Part shown: positions 1-8,654 of the stretch, one piece after another | How positions within the stretch are numbered: the first letter of the stretch is position 1 | How the letters are laid out: each line of letters opens with the position of its first letter | Source: an uncultured Lachnospiraceae bacterium | GTDB taxonomy: Bacteria > Bacillota > Clostridia > Lachnospirales > Lachnospiraceae | Assembly (NCBI GenBank): GCA_947246015.1 | Contig: CAMXQE010000026.1 | Span: 1 to 61,269, forward strand | Direction: 5' to 3' | DNA length: 61,269 nt | Translations under genes and position numbers: made by a program | Notes under the pieces: model-generated | The model's database searches: none | The model's input: only the letters and a program-made list of their open reading frames with translations | What the model was told of the DNA's origin: nothing

Positions 1-2226
1 GTACGGCTGGTTGACCAGGAGGCGGTTGAAGGATATATCCGGAAGAATCCTTCGGTGTCCATCCAAAATAAAATCGATATGCTGAACGAGCGCCTGTATG
101 GCAAGATTGAAGAGGAATTTCTCGGAAAGGGCATTAAGTATACGGAGGCGGAGCAGAAAGCGATTTTAAAGGCTTACAGGGGGTATTACGGAGGACGGGT
201 ATGGAAGAAGCCGATTTATGTGATGTATGAGGAGTTCCTGCGGGAGCAGGAGGCGAAAGGATATGAGACGGAAATTCCTGCGGAAGAGTTTGATGTTTAT
301 GATTTGGCTGCTTTGGCATATCTCTATAAGCGGGTAAAGGAAAAAGAGGTCATCAGCGAGGCTCATCATGTGGTGATTGATGAGGCGCAGGATTTTGGTA
401 TGATGGCGTACCATGTATTGAAGTTTTGTATCAAAGGATGTACTTATACGGTAATGGGGGATGTCTCCCAGAATATTCATTTCGGTTTCGGGTTAAACGA
501 CTGGGAGGAATTAAAGGAGCTGCTTTTGCCGGATGCCATGGACAGCTTCGGGATTCTGAAAAAGAGTTACCGGAACACGGTGGAAATATCGGATTTTGCA
601 ACCAGTATCCTGCACCATGGGCAGTTTTCCATTTATCCGGCAGAGCCTATTATCCGGCATGGAAATCCGGTACAGGTGCGGGAGATTCCGGATTGGAAAA
701 CGCTGGTAAAAGAGGCGGCGGAAGTTTGTACGGGCTGGCAGGAGAAAGGGCTGGATACCATTGCCGTCATATGCAGGAATGAGAAAAATGCCGCTGTCAT
801 ATCCGCAGAACTGTCGGAATATGTGGACGTGATGGAAAACGATTTGGAAAAGGCGGTGTTTGGAAACGGCATTATGGTATTTCCGGTGGAATATACCAAG
901 GGGTTGGAATTTGATGCAGTACTGATTTTTAATCCGGTGCGGGAGGAGTATCCGGTGAATGACGGTCATGCAAAGCTGCTTTACGTAGCGGCAACCCGTG
1001 CGCTTCATGAACTGTGCGTGCTCCATACCGGAAGTCTGACAGGACTGATTGCGGAACCGGCGTCGGAGCGGAAAACTGGAAATGGAGGAAAGGAAGGAAA
1101 TGGAGGAAACGGAGGAAACGGGGAAAACGGGGAGAAGGAGAATGACAGGACAGGGAAACCGGAACAACCTTCCGCAGCCGGTGCCGGAACCGGGGGAGAA
1201 GGAAAGACTGCCTCCGGTACAGGAGTGGTAAAACGGAAAAAGCCTGTTGCAGTTAGTACGAAGGGGAAAGCTTCCATGTCTGTCAGGACAAGCACACCGG
1301 AGGATAAAAAGCCTTTTATCAGCAGGCAGATACCGAAGCCGGCCGCATATACAGGGGAAGGGAGAACCATAGCGGGAGCAGCCGGAGAAAAAACGAAGGA
1401 ACGAAATGCATGTATAAGCGAGGAGGAAGCGGAAAAAAGAAGAATAGAAAATGGCAGAAAGGCAGCGGTAAAAGTACGGAAGACAGGGAACGGCTGTGGA
1501 TTCGGAGACATGCCGGCAACAGAAAAGCTGCGTCCGGCAGGGCATGGGAAGATTGATTTGTCGGTGCGGTGGTTTGCCAAACAGGAGGACGGGCTTTATT
1601 TGCAGAGCCGTTACGGAATTTTACGCCTGAGTCCCATAAGCGGCTCGATTGTCAGGGTTACATTTGCGAAAGGCGGACAGATAGGGAATGGAATATGCGG
1701 CGGAATTACTGCCCGCGGGACGGATAAGACCTGGATGTATAGGGAGTCGGGCAGGGCGGTAGAGCTTCTGACCGATGAGCTGTGTCTGCAGGTGGATAAG
1801 GCAGGCGGCGCAATCCGTTACATGACGCGGGATAAGAAACTGCTGCTGGCAGAGCGGGGGAAAGAGTGCAGGCAGTTGGAAAGCGGGACGAATGGAAGGA
1901 TGAAAGGCTGGCTTTTTTTGGACTGGCAGAAAGGCGAGAACCTGTACGGATGCGGGGCAGGAGCCCGGAATGGAATGAAGCTGCGGGGGACGGCAAGGTA
2001 TATTTCCCATGGAACAGATGGAAACAGGCTTCCGTTTGTATTTTCGGACAGGGGATATGGAATGGTACTGGCAACGGGGGAGGATGCGGTCTGCTGCGAT
2101 GTACCCGCTTATGGCTCCTATCTTTATGCGGAGTACGGGGAAGAAATGGATTATTATTTTATTGCGGGCGAAAAACAGAAGGATGTGTGGGACGGGTATG
2201 AGATGCTGTGTGGAGGAATGCTTTGA
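1..2226 (+). CDS. HelD-like superfamily 1 helicase (5' end missing) with a fused GH31 N-terminal-type domain
   Basis: The frame is open from base 1, so the gene begins upstream and the N-terminal motor half is missing. The first third is the C-terminal part of a UvrD/HelD-type ATPase: DEAQDF (motif II) near 379-396, GDVSQNI near 457, YTKGLEFDAV near 892 and LYVAATRA near 979. HelD proteins act on RNA polymerase in Firmicutes. From about 1060 to 1540 comes a low-complexity linker rich in Gly, Asn, Glu and Lys. From about 1550 to the stop the protein resembles the beta-sandwich that precedes the catalytic barrel of GH31 glycosidases: SGSIVRVTF, LYGCGAG, LPFVFSDRGYGM and DYYFIAGE. No GH31 barrel follows. 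The helicase call is firm; the GH31-type call rests on recognised motifs only. Function of the fusion is unknown. Confidence 0.8.
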   Translation, partial: VRLVDQEAVEGYIRKNPSVSIQNKIDMLNERLYGKIEEEFLGKGIKYTEAEQKAILKAYRGYYGGRVWKKPIYVMYEEFLREQEAKGYETEIPAEEFDVYDLAALAYLYKRVKEKEVISEAHHVVIDEAQDFGMMAYHVLKFCIKGCTYTVMGDVSQNIHFGFGLNDWEELKELLLPDAMDSFGILKKSYRNTVEISDFATSILHHGQFSIYPAEPIIRHGNPVQVREIPDWKTLVKEAAEVCTGWQEKGLDTIAVICRNEKNAAVISAELSEYVDVMENDLEKAVFGNGIMVFPVEYTKGLEFDAVLIFNPVREEYPVNDGHAKLLYVAATRALHELCVLHTGSLTGLIAEPASERKTGNGGKEGNGGNGGNGENGEKENDRTGKPEQPSAAGAGTGGEGKTASGTGVVKRKKPVAVSTKGKASMSVRTSTPEDKKPFISRQIPKPAAYTGEGRTIAGAAGEKTKERNACISEEEAEKRRIENGRKAAVKVRKTGNGCGFGDMPATEKLRPAGHGKIDLSVRWFAKQEDGLYLQSRYGILRLSPISGSIVRVTFAKGGQIGNGICGGITARGTDKTWMYRESGRAVELLTDELCLQVDKAGGAIRYMTRDKKLLLAERGKECRQLESGTNGRMKGWLFLDWQKGENLYGCGAGARNGMKLRGTARYISHGTDGNRLPFVFSDRGYGMVLATGEDAVCCDVPAYGSYLYAEYGEEMDYYFIAGEKQKDVWDGYEMLCGGML

Positions 2227-2356
2227 AAGAATCAGCAGGGAATTGTGGAAAAGCGGGTAAAAACTGCCGCCCCATCCGGTTCCCACCATAGAGTTCAGGT
2301 TCCATGGAAGGACAAAACAGGGCAGCAGAGGACTTCCCGTTAGGGATAAATTCCGG

Positions 2357-3865
2357 TTACAAAAGCTGAATGACATGGACGGAATGAGGAGGCAGCTCCA
2401 GCGTCAGTTGTCTGTCACATGTTCCAAGGACGGCGGTTTCGATGGAGACTTCCTGTCTGTCGATATCATTATATGAATTTTCTGTTTTTCCGCAAATGCT
2501 GTACCTGACGGCATGAAAACTCCTGCCGTCTGTTTCCATACAGAAGTTTATGGTTTGGCTGTCAGTTCTGTGTTTATTGACAGCCGCAATTGACATGCCG
2601 GGTTTATTATCCCATTTGGTTGCCAGAATATCCAGTTGTCTGACCGGTATGGCTTCCCCGTTCTTGTGCTTTACTGTAATTTCGGGGGTTTTGTTTTCGG
2701 ACCAAAGGTCGATGACCGTATTGCCAAGGTAGTTTACATATAAGTCAAATACATGGTAAGAGCTTCTTAGCACGATACCGTTTTTGTGACTGTAAATACA
2801 GCCGCGGGTATTTAATATGGGAGCAAAGTTGGCCATTCCTACAATATCGCAGTTACGGTTCATGGCGTTCAGAAAACATGCCGTGAACACGGCGTCCGCC
2901 ATTGTATAGGATGAATTATCATCATTTTTGTCCCGTGGGTCGAGATAGTCTTTTTTATGGATGCCTTGCTGTATGGTATGTACCTTCGGATGGTGCCAGC
3001 TTCTTAGATTCCATTCATCAAAGGCAATTTTTATTTTCTTTTCCAAATGGAGCGCTGTCAGTATTCCGCGGACATCCTGCACGGCCCTGTCGATTTGGTG
3101 TGTGAATGCCATGCATTGCTCATAATCTGCCAGATGATTCTGTTCGGGAACCATATCCCAATATCCGTGTAAGGAAATCCAGTCAAGGTATGCGCTGCAG
3201 TTTTTTAACAGGTTGATGTTCCAGTCGATATCGGGGAGGGCTGCGGCGGAAAGTTCTATTTCCGGATCTACATGCTTCATCATTTTAGCGGACTCCTTCA
3301 CCAGCCTACCCCATTCATCTGCGCTTTTCGCCCCGATTTCCCAGCTCCCATAATTTTCGTTTCCGATACTCCAGTATTTTACCTTATGCGGAGTCTTATA
3401 GCCGTTTGCAATCCTTTGTTTTGCGTAGCTGCCTTCATGGTCCAGATTACAGTATTCGACCCAGTCGCTCATTTCCTCAGGAGTGCCTGTTCCTGCATTG
3501 GTACAGATATAAGGTTCGCAGGATAGTTTCCGGCATAGCCTGATGTACTCGTCCGTGCCGAAGGTATTCGGATCTTCCACTCTCCATGCTTTGTCAAAAA
3601 AAGGGGTGCGTTCAGGTCCGACTGCTTTTTTCCAATGGTAGGAGGAGACAAAGCACCCGCCCGGCCAGCGGAGGATGGGAATGCGTATTTTTCTCATGGC
3701 GTCCATGATGTCCTCACGGAATCCATCCGCGTCCGAAAGGGGATTTTGCGGGTCGTAGATTCCGTCATAAATCTGTCTGTGGAAATGTTCGATAAAATGT
3801 CCGTAAAGCATGGGGCTGCTTTGTCCCAGTATTCTTTTGGGATTGATGTAAACAGTATAAGTCAT
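2357..3865 (-). CDS. GH51 alpha-L-arabinofuranosidase
   Basis: A 502-residue intracellular-type glycosidase without signal peptide, expected to release terminal arabinofuranose from arabinoxylan or arabinan oligosaccharides. It has the GH51 layout: start region GHFIEHF, RWPGGCF near residue 67, the acid/base Glu in SIGNEN (E170) and the nucleophile Glu in FDEWN (E284), then a C-terminal beta-sandwich. Length matches the family. The ATG is preceded by AGGAGG (TCAGGAGGACTGAAAC). It stands alone and converges on the helicase fusion gene; no transporter or arabinose regulator lies beside it. A promoter candidate lies about 130 bases upstream of the start. GH51 also contains some endoglucanases, but the overall motifs favour arabinofuranosidase. 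Confidence 0.93.
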   Translation of the reverse strand: MTYTVYINPKRILGQSSPMLYGHFIEHFHRQIYDGIYDPQNPLSDADGFREDIMDAMRKIRIPILRWPGGCFVSSYHWKKAVGPERTPFFDKAWRVEDPNTFGTDEYIRLCRKLSCEPYICTNAGTGTPEEMSDWVEYCNLDHEGSYAKQRIANGYKTPHKVKYWSIGNENYGSWEIGAKSADEWGRLVKESAKMMKHVDPEIELSAAALPDIDWNINLLKNCSAYLDWISLHGYWDMVPEQNHLADYEQCMAFTHQIDRAVQDVRGILTALHLEKKIKIAFDEWNLRSWHHPKVHTIQQGIHKKDYLDPRDKNDDNSSYTMADAVFTACFLNAMNRNCDIVGMANFAPILNTRGCIYSHKNGIVLRSSYHVFDLYVNYLGNTVIDLWSENKTPEITVKHKNGEAIPVRQLDILATKWDNKPGMSIAAVNKHRTDSQTINFCMETDGRSFHAVRYSICGKTENSYNDIDRQEVSIETAVLGTCDRQLTLELPPHSVHVIQLL

Positions 3866-3992
3866 GTTTCAGTCCTCCTGACATAATGTGAAAAGATAAA
3901 AAATAAGTGAATCACAGGGGTAAAGGAATTTCTGGAATATACCTGCCTGCATTTGTGAAACCTGTCTTAATCCTTCAAGGGTTAATTTATTT

Positions 3993-4022
3993 ATAGTATG
4001 GCACATAAAGTTAAAAAGTCAA
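3993..4022 (-). promoter_or_regulatory. Promoter candidate for the GH51 gene
   Basis: On the minus strand, TTGACT (4022-4017) and TACTAT (3998-3993) are separated by 18 bases, reading toward the GH51 start at 3865. The -35 hexamer lies just outside the palindromic repeat at 4036-4167. No operator was recognised in the leader. Confidence 0.45.
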
Positions 4023-4035
4023 ATACTATAGGATT

Positions 4036-4167
4036 TTATTCCCGCAAGCAACGAGCCAAGTGGCTGCAACATTTGGCGACTGCCGCGAGGGTCAAATACC
4101 AACACATCGAAGATGTGTTTGCGCTCTGCAGCGCTGCAGGCTTGATGCCCCGTTGCTTGCAGCGGGG
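4036..4167 (-). repeat. REP-like palindromic element, copy 1
   Basis: A non-coding palindromic block with outer inverted arms CCCGCAAGCAACG (4041-4053) and CGTTGCTTGCAGCGGG (4151-4166), and an inner hairpin around ACACATCGAAGATGTGT. Its minus strand shares several blocks with the element at 41107-41196, including TCGCGGCAGTCGCCAAATGT and the pattern TGGCTC.TTGC followed by CGGGAATAAAA. Together with the GH51 promoter it accounts for most of the gap 3866-4298; nothing else was seen there. Confidence 0.6.
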
Positions 4168-4298
4168 TTGTTGACTTAGGATTCTCTTTAATGTTTTTGG
4201 AAAAATCAGATTGTGAGTCCTTGCACGATAGATTATAATAATAGTAACTTAATAATTAGAATGGTAAAAGAAAATGTAGACCAAAAGGCGGTGAATCA

Positions 4299-4715
4299 GT
4301 GACTGAGGAAGAAATACGGCAAGATACCAAAACTGTAGAGCAGATTGTTGATGATATGGATTTATTTGATGATGGGTCCCATATTGTCTATGTGAATGGA
4401 GAATATAAAGGAAATGATGAGATTGGAAAGCTGCTGCATGACTTTGGCTGTAAGGAATCGAAGGATATGTATTTTTCGGAACTGGCTAAAGGAGTGAAGC
4501 ATTTCAAAGAAGAAGGAGGTCGGAAGAGGATGTGTGAAGCGGTTGAAAAATATGCAGAAAGTTATGCGGAAAAAAAGGCGGAAATTGTTAGGCTGAATAG
4601 TTTGTTGGAGTCTGTCAAAAATTTAATGGCAAATATGAAGCTTGGGGCAGAGCAGGCAATGAATGTGCTTGAAGTCAATGAGCACGATAGGGAGATATTG
4701 CAGAAAAGGTTATAA
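4299..4715 (+). pseudogene. C-terminal remnant of an Rpn/PD-(D/E)XK family transposase-nuclease
   Basis: The 138 codons resemble the C-terminal end of Rpn (recombination-promoting nuclease, YhgA-like) proteins common in Lachnospiraceae: DDGSHIVYVNGEYKG, then GKLLHDFGCKESKDMYFSELA, then a helical tail. The family is normally about 280-330 residues with the nuclease core in the missing N-terminal part. The frame starts on a GTG and is open only from 4260, so the gene lost its 5' end. Probably inactive. It lies next to another fragment and a truncated tnpV at the left edge of the AT-rich island. Confidence 0.7.
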
Positions 4716-5058
4716 AGAGATTGGGTATATACAGTGTGATTGGCAAGGAGTATTCCAAATAGGTAGAATGCTCCTTGTATCTATTATGAGAGAGACAAGA
4801 CCTGATGGACTTTTCCAATATCTTGAGAAGCATGGATATTCGATGTCAGACCCTTACAAGGGAATCTATTATATAGAAGGGAATGTTTTATTTCCTGCCC
4901 AAATCGTTGTTACAGGAGAGCTGGATGAGGAAAGCCACATTGGGCTTAAAACATTGTCGGAAAGATTAAAGGAAGACGATATACGGAACTTGCTGGAGGG
5001 TGTAAATAAGCTGACTGAAAAAATGGATAAGGAAGGGAAGGGCTACGTAAGGAAGTAG
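4663..5058 (+). pseudogene. Fragment of a conserved Lachnospiraceae protein often found with Rpn-type nucleases
   Basis: The convincing part starts near 4768 with VSIMRETRPDGLFQYLEKHG and runs through GIYYIEG, FPAQIVVTGELDEESHIGLK, then LLEGVNKLTEKMDKE. This resembles a family of about 300 residues that accompanies Rpn-like nucleases; both ends are missing. The first part of the frame (4663-4715) overlaps the Rpn fragment in another frame and is unlikely to be translated. It ends in a short unrelated tail. I treat it as a decayed gene, not a functional small protein. Confidence 0.55.
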
Positions 5059-5136
5059 CTTCTCCCTTCGGCTTTGTAATCAGCCAGAGTGATTGAATTG
5101 TAGGGAAAATTCAAATCATAACGGAGGATTACAGCA

Positions 5137-5325
5137 ATGGCAAAATCAATTTTTGGAGAAATGGGTGGCACTTATCACGAAGAAAACGGGTATCTTATTC
5201 CTGACCTTACTCTACCCACCGAAGAAGAAAAGCCCATCGGGATATGGGGAAAGCGGCATTTACGGTATATCAAGGAGCATAAGCGACTGTTCTATATCAA
5301 TCTGCTGACAAAATCCCTTAAATAA
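5137..5325 (+). pseudogene. tnpV: Truncated TnpV transposon-encoded protein
   Basis: The first about 60 residues match TnpV, a roughly 120-residue protein found on clostridial and enterococcal transposons and integrative elements: MAKSIFGEMGGTY, then LIPDLTLPTEEEKPIGIWG and RHLRYIKEHKRLFYINLLT. The frame then ends after KSLK, so the C-terminal half is gone. The ribosome binding site and ATG look intact. The truncation point lies only a few bases before the 3' end of the convergent ABC transporter gene, marking a recombination junction. Confidence 0.8.
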
Positions 5326-5330
5326 AATTC

Positions 5331-7016
5331 CTATTTTTTCAATTGGTAGAAATTATAAAATGCTGCGTTTTTTGCAATAAGTGTTTCAAAGGTGCCATGC
5401 TCAATGATTTTTCCGTCTGCCATAAAGATAATTTCATCATAGAGTTCAAGAATATCTTTGCTCATATTGTGAGTAATAGTGAGTAGTGTTAAATCAGATA
5501 TTGCTAACAATCTGCTTTCAATATCATACGCAGTTTGCATATCAATAGCAGACGTACCCTCGTCTAAAATTAACAGTGGCTTTTTACGAATTAAAGCCCT
5601 TGCTACGGCAATTCGCTGTTTTTGACCACCGGAAAGGTTATTACCATTTTCCCCAACATGATATTCAAGTCCGTTTGGTACTTGCTCAACGAAATGCAGT
5701 AAGCCACTATCAGACAGGGCAGATTGTAATTCTTCTTTGCCGTAATTTTCGTGCAGGCAAATATTATCTAAAATGCTTTCGTCAAACATATAGACGTTCT
5801 GATGAATGACCGACGACAGGGCGGTTATTTTATCAATATCCACAATGGTAAGACTATCTTCATCATACAGAATATCACCTTTGAAATCAGAATAATATCC
5901 GGCAATCAGCTTGATAAGCGTAGATTTTCCGCAGCCGCTTTTACCAGCAAAGGCATATTTTTTCCCTTTTTTAATGGATAACGAAATACCGTTTATGACT
6001 TCATTTTCTTTATCATAAGAAAAATGCAAATCCTCTATACAAATCATTTCATTAAAAGTAGGGGATTTTTTTGTATCTGTGTCTTGCTCCCTATAATCTG
6101 AAAATTCATTTAGCTTTTGTGCAATCGGCTTTATACTTTTGATTTTAGGAATATTGCTAAAAATGATTAAAAGCGGATTTGCAAGATTGCTGCTAACCTG
6201 CACCATACCTAATAAGGCTCCTGCGCTGATACGACCGATAATAATGAAATATGCCGAAAGAAAAACAACAACAACTTGAACGAGAAGCGCAAGAACCATA
6301 GAAACCGCTTCATTGGCAGCAATCGCTTTGTCAACGGAATATTTTGCTTTTATCGTGTCCTCATTACTTGCTTCAAATCGTGAGAGGACATATTTTTTCA
6401 TTCGGTACGACTTGATAATTTCAAAGCCGGATAACAGGTCTTTTACATGGTTTGTAAAAGAGGATAGCATATCAGAATATTTGTCCTGCCGTTTGGAGAG
6501 CAATCCTCCAAACAGACTGGGTACAATAAGCATAATAGCGATTGCAATAATTACGCATACCGTAACGATAATGTCGAAGTAAATCATTACAGCAAGGGAC
6601 GCTATGAAAATAATAGTGTATTGAATGACTTGCAGGAGAGGAAGTAAAAAATTGTCCTCAATTATTTTTACATCATTCGTAATTGCAGATAAGTAATCTG
6701 CGGTATGGTTTTTAGAGTAGTCCTCAATCGTGTGTTTCTCAATTCCCATAAAGGTTTTAGAACGGACAGCTTTCATAATCTTGCAGATAAATTTTTTGCT
6801 AAACAAAGATTGCAAGTACATAAATACTCCCATTAGCGCAAAGTAGACTAAAGAAAAGAGCAGTATTCTGATAAATCCCTCCATATCGCCCATATCTACA
6901 ATGTCCATAACCTGTTGCAACAAGATAGCGATAAACACATAGGACAAAGAACTAATAGCAGTAAATAATACGGTAAGAAACAGCAGAAGTTTGTATTGTT
7001 TTAAGTAGCGTATCAT
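5331..7016 (-). CDS. ABC exporter, fused permease and ATPase
   Basis: A 561-residue half-transporter expected to work as a homodimer in the membrane. Residues 1-300 hold about six transmembrane segments of the type I exporter fold. The nucleotide-binding domain follows, with Walker A GKSGCGKST near residue 360, signature LSGGQKQR, and Walker B LLILDEGTSAID, where the catalytic Glu is present. H-loop TITHN is present. It sits downstream of the small membrane protein gene and the TetR gene on the same strand, so a drug or peptide efflux cassette under local repression is the likeliest reading. The substrate cannot be told. Base composition is more AT-rich than in the genes from 8.8 kb onward. 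Confidence 0.9.
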   Translation of the reverse strand: MIRYLKQYKLLLFLTVLFTAISSLSYVFIAILLQQVMDIVDMGDMEGFIRILLFSLVYFALMGVFMYLQSLFSKKFICKIMKAVRSKTFMGIEKHTIEDYSKNHTADYLSAITNDVKIIEDNFLLPLLQVIQYTIIFIASLAVMIYFDIIVTVCVIIAIAIMLIVPSLFGGLLSKRQDKYSDMLSSFTNHVKDLLSGFEIIKSYRMKKYVLSRFEASNEDTIKAKYSVDKAIAANEAVSMVLALLVQVVVVFLSAYFIIIGRISAGALLGMVQVSSNLANPLLIIFSNIPKIKSIKPIAQKLNEFSDYREQDTDTKKSPTFNEMICIEDLHFSYDKENEVINGISLSIKKGKKYAFAGKSGCGKSTLIKLIAGYYSDFKGDILYDEDSLTIVDIDKITALSSVIHQNVYMFDESILDNICLHENYGKEELQSALSDSGLLHFVEQVPNGLEYHVGENGNNLSGGQKQRIAVARALIRKKPLLILDEGTSAIDMQTAYDIESRLLAISDLTLLTITHNMSKDILELYDEIIFMADGKIIEHGTFETLIAKNAAFYNFYQLKK

Positions 7017-7030
7017 ATAACAGTGTCCTC

Positions 7031-7270
7031 CTATTTTCTGTTCACAAACAAATCGCAGACAAGTCCTGCTGCACCCAAACCAAACAGACAGGTGGCGGCT
7101 GATTTATAGCCTTTTTCAGATAAGTGAGCAGCTCCTATCATCAGTCCAATTTCTGCCGCAGCAGATACAGACTTAGATACAAAGCGGAATGAACGTTTTT
7201 TCCATGCCTTATTTGCGGTGACTTCAATTTTGTTTGCTACGTTTTCGATTTTTTGGTCTAAGTTAGACAT
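7031..7270 (-). CDS. Small membrane protein of unknown function
   Basis: A 79-residue protein with a charged N-terminal half (SNLDQKIENVANKIEV) and two hydrophobic stretches (AAEIGLMIGAAHL and AATCLFGLGAAGLVCDLFV), probably a helical hairpin in the membrane. A good ribosome binding site (AAAGGAG) precedes the ATG. It lies 14 bases upstream of the ABC exporter gene on the same strand, so the two are probably co-transcribed and it may be an accessory subunit. I do not recognise a named family. Confidence 0.65.
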   Translation of the reverse strand: MSNLDQKIENVANKIEVTANKAWKKRSFRFVSKSVSAAAEIGLMIGAAHLSEKGYKSAATCLFGLGAAGLVCDLFVNRK

Positions 7271-7284
7271 TATAATCTCCTTTC

Positions 7285-7341
7285 ATACATTTAAACGGTA
7301 TGTATATGTTCAAAAAAATAATACCTTACGAATGAATGTAT
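7285..7341. promoter_or_regulatory. Two operator-like sites upstream of the small membrane protein/ABC exporter operon
   Basis: Site 1 (7285-7303) reads ATACATTT-AAAC-GGTATGT. Site 2 (7321-7341) is in the other orientation, ATACC-TTAC-GAATG, followed by an A and ATGTAT. Both fit the pattern ATACATTC-N4-GGTATGT seen near the TetR start, so this is a likely TetR repressor operator region for the exporter operon. Confidence 0.6.
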
Positions 7342-7381
7342 TTGATTAAAAATAAAACTGCCTTTTTCAAGGCAATTCTAT

Positions 7382-8029
7382 TTATTTGCCTTCGTTTAGA
7401 TGTTCAAGGTAGTCTTGCAGTGTATCAAAAATTTCATCGTCAATAATTGGAAGTTTTATACTATCCAAAAGGTATTTGATAAATGCAAACTTTGAAATCA
7501 GTTCTTCCGGTGTCGCAGGATAGACAGAGGGAATTAACCAAAAGTTTGTAAGTAACGGCAAAAGTTCGGAAAGTTCTTTTGCGTATTCGGTCTGTATAGA
7601 GCCGTCCTCTATTCCCTCTTGAATAAGCTGCAACCAAAGAGGGGCAATCAATTTTCTGTTTGTGTCAGCCAGTTCTGCTAATAATCGGGGATTTTTCAAA
7701 AGAGGAATACTTTGCTTGCCAAGCTCTGTCCTATCAATATCTACATGGTATAGCTTAATAACTTCTCGCATTTTTTGTAAACCGTTCAAGTTCTTCTGTT
7801 TTTGTACGGTAACAAACGGGTTATTATCAAAAAAGAGTTTTTCCCCTAATGCGTCAATAATTTCTTCTTTCGATTTGAAATGATGATAAATCGCTCCCTT
7901 AGTCAGTCCACCAAGCTCATTTACAATATCCTGTATAGTTGTATTGTCGTACCCTTTTTCCAAGAATAATCGCTGTGATACTTCCAATATCTTCTCAACG
8001 GTTACTTCTGGATATTTATTTCGTGCCAC
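7382..8029 (-). CDS. TetR/AcrR family transcriptional regulator
   Basis: A 215-residue repressor-type protein. The N-terminal helix-turn-helix shows the TetR pattern: ILEVSQRLFLEKGYDNTTIQ, then IVNELGGLTKGAIYHHFKSKEE. The rest is a helical ligand-binding domain with no recognisable ligand signature. I choose GTG at 8029 because AAGGAG lies 7 bases before it; the frame stays open further upstream but without a ribosome binding site. The gene is transcribed toward the exporter operon, about 110 bases away. Four operator-like sites flank it, so self-regulation plus control of the exporter is expected. Confidence 0.9.
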   Translation of the reverse strand: MARNKYPEVTVEKILEVSQRLFLEKGYDNTTIQDIVNELGGLTKGAIYHHFKSKEEIIDALGEKLFFDNNPFVTVQKQKNLNGLQKMREVIKLYHVDIDRTELGKQSIPLLKNPRLLAELADTNRKLIAPLWLQLIQEGIEDGSIQTEYAKELSELLPLLTNFWLIPSVYPATPEELISKFAFIKYLLDSIKLPIIDDEIFDTLQDYLEHLNEGK

Positions 8030-8047
8030 ACCAATTCTCCTTTCTAC

Positions 8048-8120
8048 TATCATTCGTTTGGTATGTAACCCATTATAACCAGTGAAGCAGATTTTGTCAA
8101 GATACATTCAGTAGGTATTT
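8048..8120. promoter_or_regulatory. Two operator-like sites upstream of the TetR gene
   Basis: Site 3 (about 8049-8066) reads ATCATTC-GTTT-GGTATGT and site 4 (8102-8120) reads ATACATTC-AGTA-GGTATTT. The two half-sites and the 4-base spacer match those in front of the exporter operon. Site 3 lies directly in front of the TetR ribosome binding site, consistent with autorepression. Confidence 0.6.
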
Positions 8121-8424
8121 ATTTCCCCTTTTTTACAAAGCCCCTATAATATGTTCTATTTTGGCTAATAGTAGGTACTGTGTAGATAGCCTTCATACGG
8201 GAAAGGTACCCGCGGGTAAAGGCTGTTTCTGTACTGGCGATAGAGTGTAAACAAAATATTGATTTGATTATGAAAACGGAAAACGTATAACCAATACCGC
8301 CGCGGTATTCTCAAAAGCAGGTTATAGAAAAATTCGGGTTCCCGGTAGTAAGCAAAAAAGTGGCAAAGGCTTTACAGGCATTACAGAACCCTACAGAGAA
8401 AAACGCAAAAATAAGGAATTTAGC

Positions 8425-8532
8425 ATGGGACATGCCCACAGTGATGTGACAATGGATGTATATAATCATATCGCAAACAAGCAGGACATTAAAAAAGAAG
8501 TAGAACGATACGCAGCCGGAGCAGGTAATTAG
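8425..8532 (+). pseudogene. 3' end of a tyrosine integrase gene
   Basis: The last 35 codons of an integrase are left. The product contains MGHAHSDVTMDVYNHI, which is the GH...VYNHI signature of XerD/phage-type integrases with the nucleophilic Tyr in VY, then a charged tail and a stop. The frame runs a few codons upstream without a catalytic core. Right after the stop, 8555-8571 holds two copies of GGTGTAAA and then AT-rich sequence, as is common next to integrase genes at the end of an integrated element. It marks the right border of the AT-rich island. In 8121-8424 I see no gene. Confidence 0.75.
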
Positions 8533-8608
8533 TACACCCCAAAATAAAAAATGGTGTAAAATTGGTGTAAATCACCTAAAATAGCCATTTTATAAAAAGT
8601 TTAGAACC

Positions 8609-8637
8609 TGCGAAGCCAGTGTTTATGCGGCTTTGCA
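8609..8637. terminator. Hairpin between the integrase remnant and clpB
   Basis: TGCGAAGCC and GGCTTTGCA form a 9-base stem (one G-U pair) with an 11-base loop. On the plus strand it is followed by AAAAATTA and on the minus strand by ACTTTTTATAAAA-like sequence, so it may stop transcription leaving the clpB region on the minus strand. Weak call. Confidence 0.35.
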
Positions 8638-8654
8638 AAAATTATCAGAAAATA

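Noticed and set aside
511..1545. A 344-codon minus-strand frame opposite the helicase linker
   Set aside because: It is the reverse of a repetitive Gly/Glu/Lys-coding stretch, has no domain, no ribosome binding site and odd Phe/Ser/Pro-rich content; the plus strand carries recognisable helicase motifs.
1621..2376. A 251-codon minus-strand frame
   Set aside because: It lies opposite the GH31-type domain, whose motifs are clear on the plus strand, and has no family features.
4299..5058. Two functional small genes before the ABC cassette
   Set aside because: Both resemble inner or C-terminal parts of longer mobile-element proteins and overlap in different frames, so they are treated as remnants.
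8121..8424. Coding sequence upstream of the integrase remnant
   Set aside because: No frame of useful length with a start site or recognisable motif was found; only the last 35 integrase codons are convincing.
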